From the NCBI GenBank assembly GCA_022749755.1, contig CM040446.1, positions 10,502,367 to 10,566,366 on the forward strand: a stretch of DNA of 64,000 nt. Reading direction: 5' to 3'. The notes under the pieces are model-generated. The model was not told the origin of the DNA and did not search any database. It saw nothing but the letters and a program-made list of their open reading frames with translations. Shown here one piece after another: positions 24,971 to 36,965 of this stretch (its first letter is position 1; each line of letters starts with the position of its first letter). Made by a program: the position numbers and the translations under genes. Source of the DNA: Azadirachta indica (taxonomy: Eukaryota; Streptophyta; Magnoliopsida; Sapindales; Meliaceae).

Positions 24971-27666
24971 TTAGCTCATTAACTGTGTCCATGAAAAAGA
25001 AATTGGACTTCTAACTTGATAATGAGCATTTCCCCAAACAATTGAACCAAATTCAGGTCCACCCATCTGCTTCACACCTTTCTTTACCACAAATGTAACT
25101 GTGTATGTCTTCTTCTCCCCTACTGTCCTGAACAGAAGCATTTTGGGGCTCACAGAGATTCCCACTGTAGACGGCCCAGTGACTGTAACGTTATACAACG
25201 ATCTTGCAGGCCCAACATTCGTCAACTCTCGAGTGTACTGGACAATCCCCTTGCTTCCAAACAAGACGGAGAATGATGGGTAGTTAAGTTCACCAGGGTC
25301 CTTGAATTTACTAAAACAGGTGATATTGGGCCGCTTGACAATGGCTTGAACATGCTGAATAGTGTAGCCCAAAGAGCACAAGAATTTTACATATTCCTGT
25401 GCCGTAATATCGTATATAAGGCCCGGAGAGAGGGCTTTCTGTGGGTCAACATGGCCTGCACCGTAAGCCCATGGGTTGGAGAGCCCACCATCTGAGGCAT
25501 CACGCAAAAGAGATTTGGTGTTGTCCACAACATAGGCAGTAGTCATAAGAGCGGATCTGATAGCACTAGGACTCCAATCTGGGTGGGCTGCTTTCAGCAA
25601 TGCAGCTACCCCGCTGATGTGCGGGCAAGACATAGATGTACCTAAACAAAAAACACCATCAAGTTGACAAATTTAAGTGCTTGTTCATCTGCCCATGTTC
25701 TTACAATTGTTTTTGTTTCCTTATTATATTCTTCTAATCACAATATTTTTTTTTTTAATTATTATTATTATTATAAGCGTCATGCTATAAGCGTCATGCT
25801 ATAAGCAATCACTGCATAGTTCATCCACAGAAATTATGATATGACTCCAGTATAATTTAAGAGTTATCCTAGTTTATTGAATTATATTTTGACTAATCCA
25901 ATAATTAAACATAATTAGTGTACTATTCAGTCATGACGTCATAGTTATTCTTATTATAATTATAATTCTAATTAGAAATTAATACTATCCTACCCGAATT
26001 GTTGAACAAGAAACTGAGAAGCAATCAATTACAAGAACGTACCGGACATAATATTGAATTTTGTTCTCCTTGTGTCCTTCTCCAACTCAGTTGGTCCATT
26101 AGCCTCTGTCCAAGCCGCCAAGATGTTAACCCCAGGCCCAATCAGATCCGGCTTCAAGATCTGTGGCGTCACCATGTTCGGTCCACGAGAACTAAATGCC
26201 GCCACAACTGGCGACGGTCGTACATTCAACACCGTTCCTCCAAAAGTAATCAGAGCCGTCGGATTTGCATCCGTCTTTGCATACTGTCTTATTAGATCAC
26301 CCATCTTCCTCCCCACTGTCACCGCCGGTAACAAGTGACTGTCAGCGACCAATTCCTCACCGCTGGCAGCTGTGTTCGCCAGAATCATTCCTACACCACC
26401 AGCGTCCCGTACCACAGCTCCCTTCTCCACACGTGCGTTGACTCCTCTATCGCACAAAACCACTTTCCCACGTACGAGTTCCGGTTGGAGTGAACCGGGC
26501 AAACACAGATTTGATGAACCGTTGGTACCTTTGAGATAAACCAAAGCGACCGGTTTATTTCCCATTCCTTTTCCGCTGTAAAGAGACACACCCGTAACTT
26601 TCTTTTTGTTTCCTAGAAATGCGTAAGCCGGAAAGTCACGATCTAAAGTTCCGGCACCAACGGTCATGATCCACGGAGCCACGTTGGCAAGGGATGCCTT
26701 AGTGGGCCCACTGTTTCCGGCAGAGCAAGAGACGACAATACCCTTTTCCATTGCCGTGAATGCTCCTATGGCAATGGTGTCTCTATAATACGGTGCGGAT
26801 CCGCCGCCAAGGGACATCGAGAGAACATCAACGCCGTCCTGTATGGCCCGATCCATACCAGCCAAAATGTCGGATCCGAAACAGCCGGTTTTCCAGCAAA
26901 CTTTGTAAGTGGCTACACGCGCGTTGGTGGCTATTCCACGGGCGATGCCGCTCGCATAACCGAGGAGACTGGCATTCGCGACGTGAGAACCGGCGGCTGT
27001 GCTGGCGGTGTGAGTCCCGTGGCCGTCGAAATCAAGAGGCGACTCCGTTTCTTTGGATTTCCTCGAAAAACTGCCAGAACCAGAAGCCATGCGATAGCCT
27101 TTGGAGAAGAAACGAGCGCCAATGAGCTTCTTATTGCAGAATGTGGGACTAAAATCGGGACCAGACTCGCAGCTGCCGCGCCACTTGGCCGGAATTTCAG
27201 GCATCCCGGATTCGTCGAAACTTTTCGACTCGGGCCAAACACCCGTATCAAGAACACCGATAATAACATCGTGGGAGGCTTGATCGAGGTCTTGATTACT
27301 GTGACCAGCCCACAAACCGAACTCAGTGTCGAGGCCGAGGAACCGAGGGGAGCGAGTGGTGTGAAGGGAGTAAACAGTATCCTCGTAAACGCCAAGAACG
27401 GCGTCGGATTGACGGAGAGACTCCGCTTGATCTGGGTCTAGAGAAGCAGCAAAGCCGTTATAAGCAGTGCTGTAACTGTAAAGAAGTGAATCCGGAGACG
27501 ACGAAAGAGATTGAAGGCTAGAAAGGTACCAATCGTGATGGGTAGAAAAGGTTGAGGGTTTGAGTTGATGCTTCATATGAACAATGTACGTTTGCTTATT
27601 GGCTGTAACTGATACAAGTGACAACACTAGGAGAAGAGATACAGAGAAGGAAGATGCAGACGCCAT
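24971..27666 (-). CDS. Subtilisin-like serine protease, SBT1 group (SBT1.8-like)
   Basis: Exons 27666-26043 and 25641-24971 join at a GTACGT donor and TTTAG acceptor, inside the Gly codon of GTSMS, to give 764 residues, the normal subtilase length. Residues 1-21 are a secretory signal peptide; about 26-105 form the I9 propeptide. The catalytic residues are present: Asp140 ([10 protein letters not shown]), His217 (DGHGTHTAS), oxyanion Asn318 (SAGNSGPT) and Ser544 (GTSMSCPH). The protease-associated insertion lies near 355-475 and an Fn3-like domain forms the C-terminus (about 650-764). These enzymes are secreted to the apoplast and cleave wall-associated or signalling proteins; its substrate cannot be read from sequence. 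The ATG at 27666 is chosen because it starts the signal peptide; the upstream in-frame ATG at 27711 adds 15 hydrophobic residues. The best match from memory is Arabidopsis SBT1.8 (At2g05920). Confidence 0.95.
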
Positions 27667-27809
27667 TGCAATGGAGAGAAAAAGAGAGAATGATATTGGA
27701 TTGAAGTACAAATTACATTAGAATTCCGAAACAGCAACAAACACGAACACAAACTCAAAGACAGAGACTAGGCTGGAAGTAGGAAGTGGAAGGAAGACAG
27801 AGGATGATG

Positions 27810-27825
27810 ATGCTCTATATAGTAT
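27810..27825 (-). promoter_or_regulatory. TATA box of the subtilase gene
   Basis: On the minus strand the sequence reads ACTATATAGAGC, about 150 bp upstream of the ATG at 27666. This is a good TATA consensus and would place transcription start near 27785. Confidence 0.6.
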
Positions 27826-28079
27826 TATATAATAATATAATATATAATAATATAATAATATAGCTGCTTCAATGTGGCTGTCAGACAAAATGTATATAAT
27901 AATAACATGAACAGCACAGACGCAAGTCATCTCTCCTGTCTGCTTCATTATTACACAAGGTCCCTTCTCGCCCTTTATCACTGTTTTGCCATTTGTCCAT
28001 CTGTTTTGCAAATTAAGAGCCCCTAATTATCTTACAGAAGTATCTTCTTTTACTCCACTTCCCGGTAAGCGGTAAATTC

Positions 28080-30060
28080 TCCCCCTCCTTTTTTTTTAGT
28101 AAAGTGTTCGTCAAACAAGCCATCCAAGCCTAACTTCGATGTTCAAAAACACATGCTCGTCCTCTCTTTAAGGGGGCATGTGTTCGATTTCACAGATTAT
28201 ACGTTCTAAATTTTGAGATGAATTAATAATTATATGTATTTAAACTCTAATATAATATAATATTAATAGATGTATTTGCAGTATATTGTAATTTTGATAA
28301 ATTTTAACTATAAATTAATTATAGGTATTAAAAAGAAATATTTATTTACGTAAAACGACGGAGAATTTATATTTTAGAACAATGGAAAAAAGCAAAAAGG
28401 TTCTTGTTCTGGGTTGCTTTCTAGCTGGCAAAAATTATGAGCAGAAATTATAATAATATTAGGACATGTGATAGTGGGTTTAGCTCCCTACATTTTTCAA
28501 GAACAATAATTCAGAGCTTCTGTTCACACATTCATTATTAAACACTTGGTCGGATATCCTTAGACCAATGCAATGTAATGTACATCTTTTCTAATGTAAG
28601 GATTATTGTGATTTATAAAATATTTTTATATATATTTTTAAAAAAATCAATTATAAAAAGACTCATAATTAAAATTTATTGTTAAAAGTGGAAAAATATA
28701 AAATAATGGGAATTTAGAAGTAGCAAAAAAATATAAGAAATTAATACAATTATTATATTTTTTTTTGTTTAAAATAAATATTTGAAATTTTTTAAATACA
28801 TACGAAGAAAATAGCCAAATAGTTATATTTTTATTATTAAAAAAATTAATGTTGCTATAAACATGATGAAATTGAGAGAGTATTCTTACATAAAAGTTAA
28901 AAAAAAAATGCTAATCATATAAAACACGATTGTTTTTTGTTAACTAGGAATATATTCTTTATTTTTTAACTTATTAATTTAATAAGTTAAACTTTAAATA
29001 TCTAAAGATTTTTTACTATCAATAAAATAATAAAAGAAAATTTTTTAAAAATGACCATATTTTATATGTGAAATTTAATTTTAATTATGTAATAATAATG
29101 TGTTTATTTTTTACCACTTTTACAAAATTTAAAAAAAAAAAATACTCCTAATGACTAACTTAAGAATACTTTGTGATAGAGACATTTTGGTCTGAATATT
29201 ATAAAAGTGGTCAAAAGTAAATAAGTTAATGTAATGTGGTCAAAGTTGAATTTTAAGAAGAAAAGGACAGTCATTTTTGAAAGATTTCTCATTAAAAAAA
29301 CTAATAATATCTTTAAATATCCTAATAAATAATTTTATAAGTACTTTTAAAATAACTTTTTATATACTTTTCAAAGCAAGAGCCGAGAAGGAATATAAAA
29401 ATAGCTAAGAAATGTAGTATTTTTTTTTTTCTTACATGTCCTCCATTTAATTTATTATTTCTAAAAATATCTTTCAAATATTACAAACCATTAACATCTT
29501 ATTTATTGCCCTCTAATTTCTCTTAATATTTATAGAAGAGGGAATAAAGGGTATTTTAGGGATTTAAAAAACTCGCACTAATCAAGGTGGGAATAACGAA
29601 AAGCATGAGGCATAATTTTGTCGTTTAGCGAAGAGGGATAAGACTGGTCCACGCTTTTCCTTCCTTCGCGTTCATACTTCATTGGGACTCAAAAGTAACG
29701 GCTAGATTTTTAATTTTACCAAATTTTCTGTTCTTTTCTTTTTGACTCATGACGTGAATCAAACTGCCATAGCAAACCCTACTCCCAATTCTAGTACTCA
29801 AATACGTAATTAATTAATATTTTTAATATAGATTGTAGAGCTAAAACACAGCAATTACATGATATAGTTGCTGAATTTGAATAGTTAAATTACTTAAAAT
29901 ATGATTTAATGGTTAATTTAATTGAAAATAATTATAAATTATGTTAAGAAAATTTCACTTTCCGTAAATATATTATAAATACAATATGACTTTTAATATT
30001 TCAAAGTTAATTTTAATTATTTTTGTCATTAAAAATTTTTTAGAACTATTCCTTAATTTA
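28080..30060. other. Gene-free region with a small complex island
   Basis: Mostly AT-rich noncoding DNA upstream of the subtilase. A short island at about 29570-29790 is less AT-rich and contains GACTCATGACG, an as-1/AP-1-like site, and CCACGC boxes, but no reading frame follows it on either strand. Confidence 0.4.
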
Positions 30061-30061
30061 T

Positions 30062-30475
30062 GGTAAGATATTAATTCACTTTAAAATTACTTTAAAATAA
30101 TAATTTATTTTATCTTTTCCAACAAATTTTAGAGGGAAGTGAATTTTACTCATTAAATATCAGACTCTTACTCTTTATTATTATTGAAATTCAGATAATA
30201 TATGAGAGTTAAAAATATTTCAGACTACTCAAACTAATTCAAGAAGGGGCAAAATATCAATTCATCTTAAAATTATTTTAAAATAACAATTCATTTTTAT
30301 CTTTTTTAAAAGATTTTGCATGCAAGTGAACTTCATTTATTAAATATCAAACTCTTACCATTTATTATTATTGAAATTCGGATAATATATGAGCGTTAAA
30401 TATATCTCAAACTACTCCAAACTATTTGAAGTAAGGGACAAAATATCAATTCATCTTTAAATTACTAGTAGTTGG
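30062..30475. repeat. Two tandem copies of a ~184-bp unit
   Basis: Landmarks recur in the same order about 184 bases apart: TCATTAAATATCAGACTCTTAC and TTATTAAATATCAAACTCTTAC (about 30148 and 30335), followed in each by TTATTATTATTGAAATTC and GATAATATATGAG. The outer ends carry TTAAAATTA and CAATTCATC. Not recognised as any known element. Confidence 0.75.
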
Positions 30476-30504
30476 AATTTGTTAATTCTTTTTGAACATT
30501 AGTG

Positions 30505-31115
30505 TAGCCCATAAACGGGTTTGATAGAAATATGGTTGAAAAATCAAAAGGACAAGATGGATTTATACTTTTGGAAAAAGAATCTCTGTTTTGAAAATTC
30601 TTTTTTAAATTTCTCATTTATGTTTTTCAATTGCGTTCAAATTTATTGGATATGCAATATTCCTTAATTCTAAATATATTTAAAGGGTATATTGTGAACA
30701 TAATTCTAAATATATTGTAGACCATAAATGGGTTTGATAGAAATATGGTTGAAAAATCGAAAAAACAAAGATTGATTGTAGGTTTGGAAAAAAAAGCTTT
30801 GTATTGAAAATTCTTTTTTGAATGTCTCATATATGTTTTTCAATCACACTCAAATATGTTAGATACGCAATATTCCTTAATTCTAAATATATTTAAAGGG
30901 TATATTGTGAATATAATTCTAAATATATTGTATACAATAAATGGGTTTGATAGAAATATGGTTGAAAAATGAAAAGACAAAGGTTGATTATACGTTTGGA
31001 AAAAATGCTTTGTATTGAGAATTCCTTTTTGAATTTCTCATATATGTTTTTCAGTCACACTCAAATATGTTAAATACGTAATATTCCTTAATTTTAAATA
31101 TATTTAAAGGGTATG
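30505..31115. repeat. Three tandem copies of a 213-bp unit
   Basis: The unit beginning ATAAA(C/T)GGGTTTGATAGAAA occurs at about 30511, 30724 and 30937, exactly 213 bases apart each time. All copies contain GTTGAAAAAT, AAAGCTTTGTATTGAAAATT-like and TATGTTTTTCA segments and end in AATATATTTAAAGGGTAT. The copies differ by a few percent by eye. This is a short satellite-like triplication of unknown origin. Confidence 0.85.
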
Positions 31116-31124
31116 AATTAATAG

Positions 31125-31330
31125 CAATTGCAGTCCATAAATTTACAAATATTTTTATACTATTTTATAAATTATTAGATTTATATATTTTTAATAGTTA
31201 AAATTGAATTTAACATATATATTAATTATGAAATATTAATTATAAATTAATTATATACGTTAGATCTAACTTAGAAGTAAACATAGAAGTGATAAATTTA
31301 TGAAAAAAATAATTTAGAGTTTGTTAAAGA
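31125..31330. mobile_element. Fold-back MITE, family A copy (degenerate)
   Basis: Contains the family core TTATAAATTATTAGATTTAT with AGTTAAAATTGAATTTAACA, and the inverted TTAGATCTAACTTAGAAG on the right arm. It follows immediately after the 213-bp triplication. Boundaries are approximate. Confidence 0.55.
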
Positions 31331-32555
31331 TGGGTGTATAAAATATCTTTGTTTGCAAGCAATAAAAATAAAAAATTTATTTATTAAATAATATTGAGGA
31401 GAATATTTTTACCAATGCATATACTATATTATAATATAATACTTAATTAATTTGTTGATTAAAGGAAACGTACATTAATTTGCATGTGGATGTCGGCAAG
31501 AGTGATGATATTTGAAGTACTCGTAGCCCTAGAAAGATTCAAAACGTAGCCGACTATAACGACATCTATTTGAATTTCATTTGGTAAACTAAGAGCGTAT
31601 CATATGGGTTAACACCTGTAATGAGTGATGCTGATTTCAAAATTAATTAAATAATTAAATACATAAAACTGTAATATACATAACGTGCATTTTACATAAG
31701 AAAATATTAATTATACTTGTATAAGTTACAAGGTTTCAACAAAATATATTATAAAAGTTTAATTACAAAAATGTATTATGTTGCTTTAGTAAAGATATAA
31801 ATTTCATTACATTTACTCGTCATGTAAAATCAAGACCAAAATCAATTTTGTAATTATAAGGTTAAAATACATACAATGGTTGATACCGAATTTTTTTAAT
31901 TCAATTTTGAACAATAAATCTCTCTCTTTTTGCAGTGTTTAGTCTGCAAAACAGTAAAAATTTAAAGTCGATTTTTTGACAAAAACTCTTTGATACTTAA
32001 ATTAGATAAGATTTTTTGAAGAAATTTTAGTATGATAAAATTTTGGTAAAGTTTTCGGTAATAATGAAAATCTCATATCTATCTCCTTTTAATCTTACTT
32101 TCTTTTTTAGATTAAATTGGTAATTAACCTTGCGACTTTATCTCAAGAGTTAACTTTGTTTCAAGCATTATCCCCAACAACAATTAAAATTTGCAGAGGT
32201 TAAAACATAAAAAAATTAATTTATAGAATTAAAATTATAAAAATATTTTATTAGTAATATCATAAATATAAACTTTTTACACAAATTATAAGTGGCAAAG
32301 TAATTCAATACTATTGTATAATGGTCACATAACCTACATTAATTATTCACATTAATTGTATTAATCTTGTAATTTTATTGAAGCTAATATTATTATGTCA
32401 CATTAATTTATCTCTTCATAGTTTGCATAAATATATACATTAAACTTTTTATTTTTTTTCAAGTTTTTCTTACAATTTATAATTATTTTGTTATAATTTT
32501 TTAATATTGTATTACTTTTAAAATATAACTTATAAATTAAGAAATATAACTAAAA
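31331..32555. other. Gene-free AT-rich spacer
   Basis: No gene, RNA or clear transposon recognised. A short more complex patch at 31455-31630 contains GCATGTGGATGTCGGCAAGA but no coding frame. Confidence 0.45.
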
Positions 32556-32559
32556 GATG

Positions 32560-32790
32560 AAAAGGATCAATCATATTTTAATTTGATATTTTTTTATTAT
32601 TTATAAATTATTAGATTTAAATATTTTTAAAAATATAATATTATATGTGTATTAATTATAACATATTAATTATATCTGTTCAATTTAATTTTAATTATTA
32701 AAAATATATAAATATAATTATTTATAAATAATATAAACAAAATATAAAATTAAAAACAGTTAAATGTAATTTTCAAGAAAAAATTACAAC
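32560..32790. mobile_element. Fold-back MITE, family A copy (degenerate)
   Basis: Shares TTATAAATTATTAGATTTAA and the inverted arm TAAATATAATTATTTATAAA with the family A elements at 9287 and 10546. Very AT-rich, boundaries uncertain. Confidence 0.5.
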
Positions 32791-32874
32791 AAGAATATTA
32801 AAAATTAAAATTAAAAAATTTGAAAAATAGATCCAACAATCACCGTAATCTTATTTTACAAAAGATGAGATTAT

Positions 32875-33245
32875 TAGAAAAGAGAGAGGATCGGGGCCAC
32901 ATGAAATGAAGAGGAAGTAGAAGAAGCGTGGGCCCACCGTCACGACGGAAAGGAAAAGGGAAATCCGGATGTGAAGGCGGCAATTAAGGGCAACAACAAA
33001 ACAAATAAACAAAAGTCAAAAACATACTCTGTCTCCTCATAATTTGCATAAAATACTGCACGCTTCCTCTACTTTCACTTTTCTCTTAATAATTTAGATT
33101 TCCCCACGCGGTTTCTTTTCTTCTTTATATCTAATCCCATCTCCCTTTCTTTTCTTTTATTTCTTTTTTATTGCTTCACCGATACCCTTTCCTTCCATTC
33201 AATTAAAACTCAATCGATATAATTAATGAATCAAATATCTTCTCA
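32875..33245 (+). other. Promoter/leader-like island with no recognised gene
   Basis: A sharp rise in GC (GATCGGGGCCACATG, GCGTGGGCCCACCGTCACGA, GGCGGCAATTAAGGGC) is followed by a long pyrimidine-rich tract (33060-33200) of the kind found in plant 5' leaders. TGGGCC-type site II boxes (GGGCCCACC) are present. No coding frame follows before a dispersed MITE and AT-rich DNA. It may be a relic gene start, the start of a noncoding RNA, or an exon separated by a long intron from coding DNA I failed to see. Confidence 0.4.
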
Positions 33246-33254
33246 AATCTTAAT

Positions 33255-33450
33255 ATCCCAATATATATATATATATATATAGCAGATGATCTGTTCCCAA
33301 TGCATATAATAAACCGTTAAATTTAAATACTTTTAACAGTTGATATTATATTTAATACATATAATAATTAATACATATATGACATACAATTTTAATTATT
33401 AAAAATATTTAAACCTAACAGCTTATATCAATCATCTTTTAATTGGAATA
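33255..33450. mobile_element. Fold-back MITE, family A copy, next to an AT run
   Basis: After an (AT)n run (about 33260-33281), GATCTGTTCCCAATGCATAT leads into AAACCGTTAAATTTAAATAC on the left arm, with the inverted ATATTTAAACCTAACAGCTT on the right. Same family as the 9287 copy, and the left end GATCTGTTCCC inverts the GGGAACAGATC end of the 10546 copy. Confidence 0.65.
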
Positions 33451-35120
33451 GTTAGTATTCTTTTCTTTTAAATGAAAATTAAGGTTTAATTCTTTCAAAA
33501 TATAAAGTAGAAGTCATTTTTCTTTAAAAAAAAAATGATGGAGACAGATTTTATCCAAGGTGGGTGTAGATCTTTAAACAGTCACATGCTAGATCATTTA
33601 AAATTCTCGATTTTCAATAAATTTTTAACATAATATACGTAAATTATGCATATAATGTGTAAATTTAAAAAGACTTTTAATAAATAGAAGTTTCCATGAA
33701 TGTTTTTAAAATGAGGAGAATTAAAAAAATTTTGACCAAATTTGAGCAGTATATATGATTAAGAGCATATATAATTCCAGCCAACTAATTGCCTTTTATT
33801 CAAGTTAAGGAAGGAAAATTAATAACTTTATAAACAAGACTTTTGGCATCCCTTTTTTGACCATAAAGTCCTAATTTCTAGAAATCCAGCACAAGAATAA
33901 GCTTGGATTGATTACACTAGACTTTCCTCTTCATTAAGGATGCAAAAGTACTCAATTTCATGAGCGCAAGCTCATCAATCCATTCAATTAATTAACTTAT
34001 GATGTTCACTTGTTAAATAATTTAAATAAAACAAAATGGTCTACCAAAACATAAGTAATAATTCTATTTATAGTCCTTAAAATTTGACTCAAATCTATAT
34101 TGGTCTACACACTTTTATAACACATTATATATTATTCCCTCATGTTTAAAAAAAATATTTTATTTTAATAAGGATGCAACGAAATATTTATAAGATTAAG
34201 GGGGTAATAACAATTTCATTCCTAGACTTTGGCAAAACAACAAATCAAGACACACTTTATTCCATTTTAACAATTTTAACCTTACTGTTATCACAGAGTT
34301 ATAGAAATGTTAAAACTAAGGACAAAAATGTAAATTGACCCTTAAGATTTTTAATTTTATACGATTTTTCCAAAAAAAAAAAACCAAATATGAAGAGTGA
34401 ACAAGCTACAAAAATGGCATTTGCTGGGTAGTATAATTTTCTCTAGAAACGTCTTTTCTCTTCCAAAATTGCTGCAAAAATGGTGTCCCCTGTTCACTCA
34501 AACCTAGCTTCTCTCTTATTAAAACACAAACCAATAATCATAAAAATAATTAATTAATGTCAAACAAAATAACCAATTTATAATTAAATAAATTAATTTT
34601 TTAATATAGTAATATAAAATGAACAAAGACCCAAAAAGTTAACAAAATACGATACAATTTACATAATCTTTATTTTTTATTTTCTTAATTTAATTATAAT
34701 ATATAATTCTTTTTTTTTTCTTAAAAGAATAATCAATTGGCTTGAAATTATGGATTTAGGCTTGAATTTCATAAAATAAAATGAGCAAAAACAATGGACT
34801 TACTAAAAATTATGGGTTTAATATTAAATAATATGTAGGTTTAGTAAAAAATTATTGTCTTTGCATTAAATAGTGGGTAAGTTTAAAATTATGAGTTTAA
34901 TACTAGCATAACATAAAGCAAAATAGTAATCAAACAATACTTAATAGTAACTAAATAATAGTTAAAAGGGCCAACAGGATGGGTCGAGGATTTATTATTT
35001 CAAGCAACCTATATCCGGCCTAGACCTTTTTGGAAAAAAAGAGGGATGAACCGGATATGAGTTTCTTTTTTTCAAATTGGGTCAGGATTGAGGATTGAGG
35101 TCTCCAGCCTATATCCGAAC
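33451..35120. other. Gene-free AT-rich region
   Basis: No gene recognised. Short patches such as TTCCTAGACTTTGGCAAAAC near 34215 resemble inverted-repeat element ends seen elsewhere in the window, but partner ends were not identified. Confidence 0.4.
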
Positions 35121-35184
35121 CATTGCCAACCCTAATTCTAGTTCACATATATATACATAAGAAGTTAAGGCAGATGTATGATAC

Positions 35185-35490
35185 AAATTGCCGATGTGGG
35201 ATTTTACAAGGTGGTGGAGAATCCAATTCACAACATTCCTTGGATTCTACTAACTTTAATTGTACTTTTTCTTTTGTTAGGAAAAATTTACAAGAATTAA
35301 AAATAGATAGAATGAAAAAGTGATGTTGGATATATTTAATGTTATCTCGTTAAAAATCTTGGTAATAAAATCTAGTAGGGTAAAATCTAGTTGAGGAAAA
35401 AAAGGAGTGTAAAAATATAATTTCATAATTTTTCTCTTAAAAGAATATGCACTCTCTCTTAAATCGTTAGTGATTTCGTTCACATTAACT
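35185..35490 (-). mobile_element. Fragment of an LTR retrotransposon (copia-type noncoding end)
   Basis: The string CTCGTTAAAAATCTTGGTAA, followed by TAAAATCTAG and GAGGAAAAAAAGGAGTG, resembles on the minus strand the conserved noncoding stretch found between pol and the 3' LTR of plant copia elements. GCCGATGTGGGATTTTACA nearby at 35191 is also typical of such elements. Only a fragment is left; no coding domain is attached here. Confidence 0.5.
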
Positions 35491-35659
35491 ATAGATCTTA
35501 TTTGACTTAAGAAAATACTATTATATCCCTCGATCTCACAAATTCAATTAAAAAAATAAATTTACCCTTTAAAATAATTAATAAAAAATAAATAACAAAA
35601 TTTTTCATCAAAGCCCTAAAAAAATTTGTTGCTGTATCTTTTCTAAATCTCTAAACCAA

Positions 35660-35885
35660 CAATTTTTGCAAGGTCACCAAGGGTAGCCGTAAGTCCATGA
35701 ACAATAGTCTAGAAGTTGTGCAACCAACACAAGTTGCTGCTTGACAACCATGCAACCACCATAAACTGCTGCTTGTGGTTGTGTAGCCACCAAAAACAGT
35801 TGCCTAGCAACTGCGTAGCCAACAAAAACTACTACTTGGCATTCGCCCAACCATCAGAAGCTTTTGTGTAGCAACGATGTAGCAC
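35660..35885. repeat. Degenerate minisatellite, GCAACC/GTAGCC core
   Basis: A ~40-45-bp unit with GTTGTGCAACCA, CCATGCAACCACC, GTGTAGCCACCA, TGCGTAGCCAAC and ACGATGTAGCAC recurs four to five times with spacers such as AAACTGCTGCTTG. Low similarity between copies suggests age. No coding meaning was seen. Confidence 0.55.
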
Positions 35886-36007
35886 TAAAAGAAAAGAAAA
35901 GGGTTTTATCTTTTTAATAAAAAAATTTATCATAATAAAAAAAATGGTAAAATTGGAGTTTTTAGTTGTTATATTTTTAATTATTAAATAAAATGTAAAA
36001 AGACTAA

Positions 36008-36305
36008 TGTTGGACCTAATATTCGATGGGTTTTAGCAACAAGCCCTAAAAGAGTTATGGTTTCCAATTAGCAAATCTATCATTGTTAACAAAACATTTA
36101 CAGTTTGGGTATTCAAATATTTGTGCGAGAACTAGATAAGACTCACAAGTAATTTAAAGAAAGGAAGGATTCTATCTCTACTTTCCTTTTGCAAAGAAAG
36201 TTTGAATAAAATAAGAAGAGTGCAATATATAAAATAAAGGGAGGAGAATGAAAAAGGGGATTTTTTTTCCACATAGAAACAAATCAACTTCTTGAAATTA
36301 AAAGG
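36008..36305. mobile_element. LTR-like repeat, copy 1
   Basis: Starts TGTTGGACC and shares with copy 2 (38086-38390) a long series of identical words in order, including CAATTAGCAAATCTATCATT, GTTAACAAAACAT, TTTGGGTATT, AGAACTAGATA, AAGAAAGGA and AATAAGAAGAGTGCAATATA. Read on the minus strand, TATATTGCACTCTTCTTATT resembles a promoter and start region, so the LTR probably points leftwards. The right edge runs into a tandem array. Confidence 0.75.
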
Positions 36306-36965
36306 ACAAAATCATATAATATCAAGGTACCAATATCTATACCAAGATATTGACATCTAGTTCAAAAATTAAAAAAAAAAAAATATACATGTACTACCAA
36401 GATACTGATATCTGGTCTAGAAGAAAAAAATCATGTACTACCAAGGTACCAATATCAAGTCTTGAAGAACAAAAACATGTACCACTAAGGTACTTACATC
36501 TAGTTTAGAAAGACAAAAAATACATGTACTACCAAGATACTGGTCTAGAAGAACAAAATCATTTACCACTAAGGTACCAATATTAAGTTCAGAAGGACAA
36601 AATCATGTACTAACAAGGTGTTGACTTAAAGTCCAAAAGCATAAAAACATGCACCACCAAAGTATTGACATTTAGTCTAAATAGACAAAAATTTGTACCA
36701 CTAAGATATCAATATCTAGTCTAGAAAAATAAAAAATACATATACCGCTATAGTACATCTAGTCTAAAAGGACAAAAAAGGAAAAAAAAATTCCTTTGTG
36801 CTATCGACATCTAGTCCATAAGAACAAAAATAATGTTCTTCCGTGGTACTGATATCTAGTTCAAAATAATCAAAAAACGAAGTAACAACTTAGTACCAAC
36901 ATTTGATTTAGAAAGACAAAATAACAAGTTGAAACTTACTAATACTCTACTCAGAAACATTTGCA
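36305..36965. repeat. 47-bp tandem array beside the LTR-like copy 1
   Basis: About thirteen degenerate units of roughly 45-50 bases. The consensus is approximately CATGTACCACCAAGGTACCA, then ATATCTAGTCTAGAAGGACA and AAAAT. Clear examples start near 36389, 36433, 36477, 36524, 36562 and 36604. A related single sequence (CTGGTATCAACAACTAGTTT) lies at the matching edge of copy 2 near 38398, suggesting that the array grew from a sequence already present at that border. Confidence 0.8.

Noticed and set aside
26029..27441. Open frames on the plus strand opposite the subtilase (for example 26983-27441 and 26760-27125)
   Set aside because: They are antisense shadows of the conserved protease; their translations are Arg/Cys-rich without domains.
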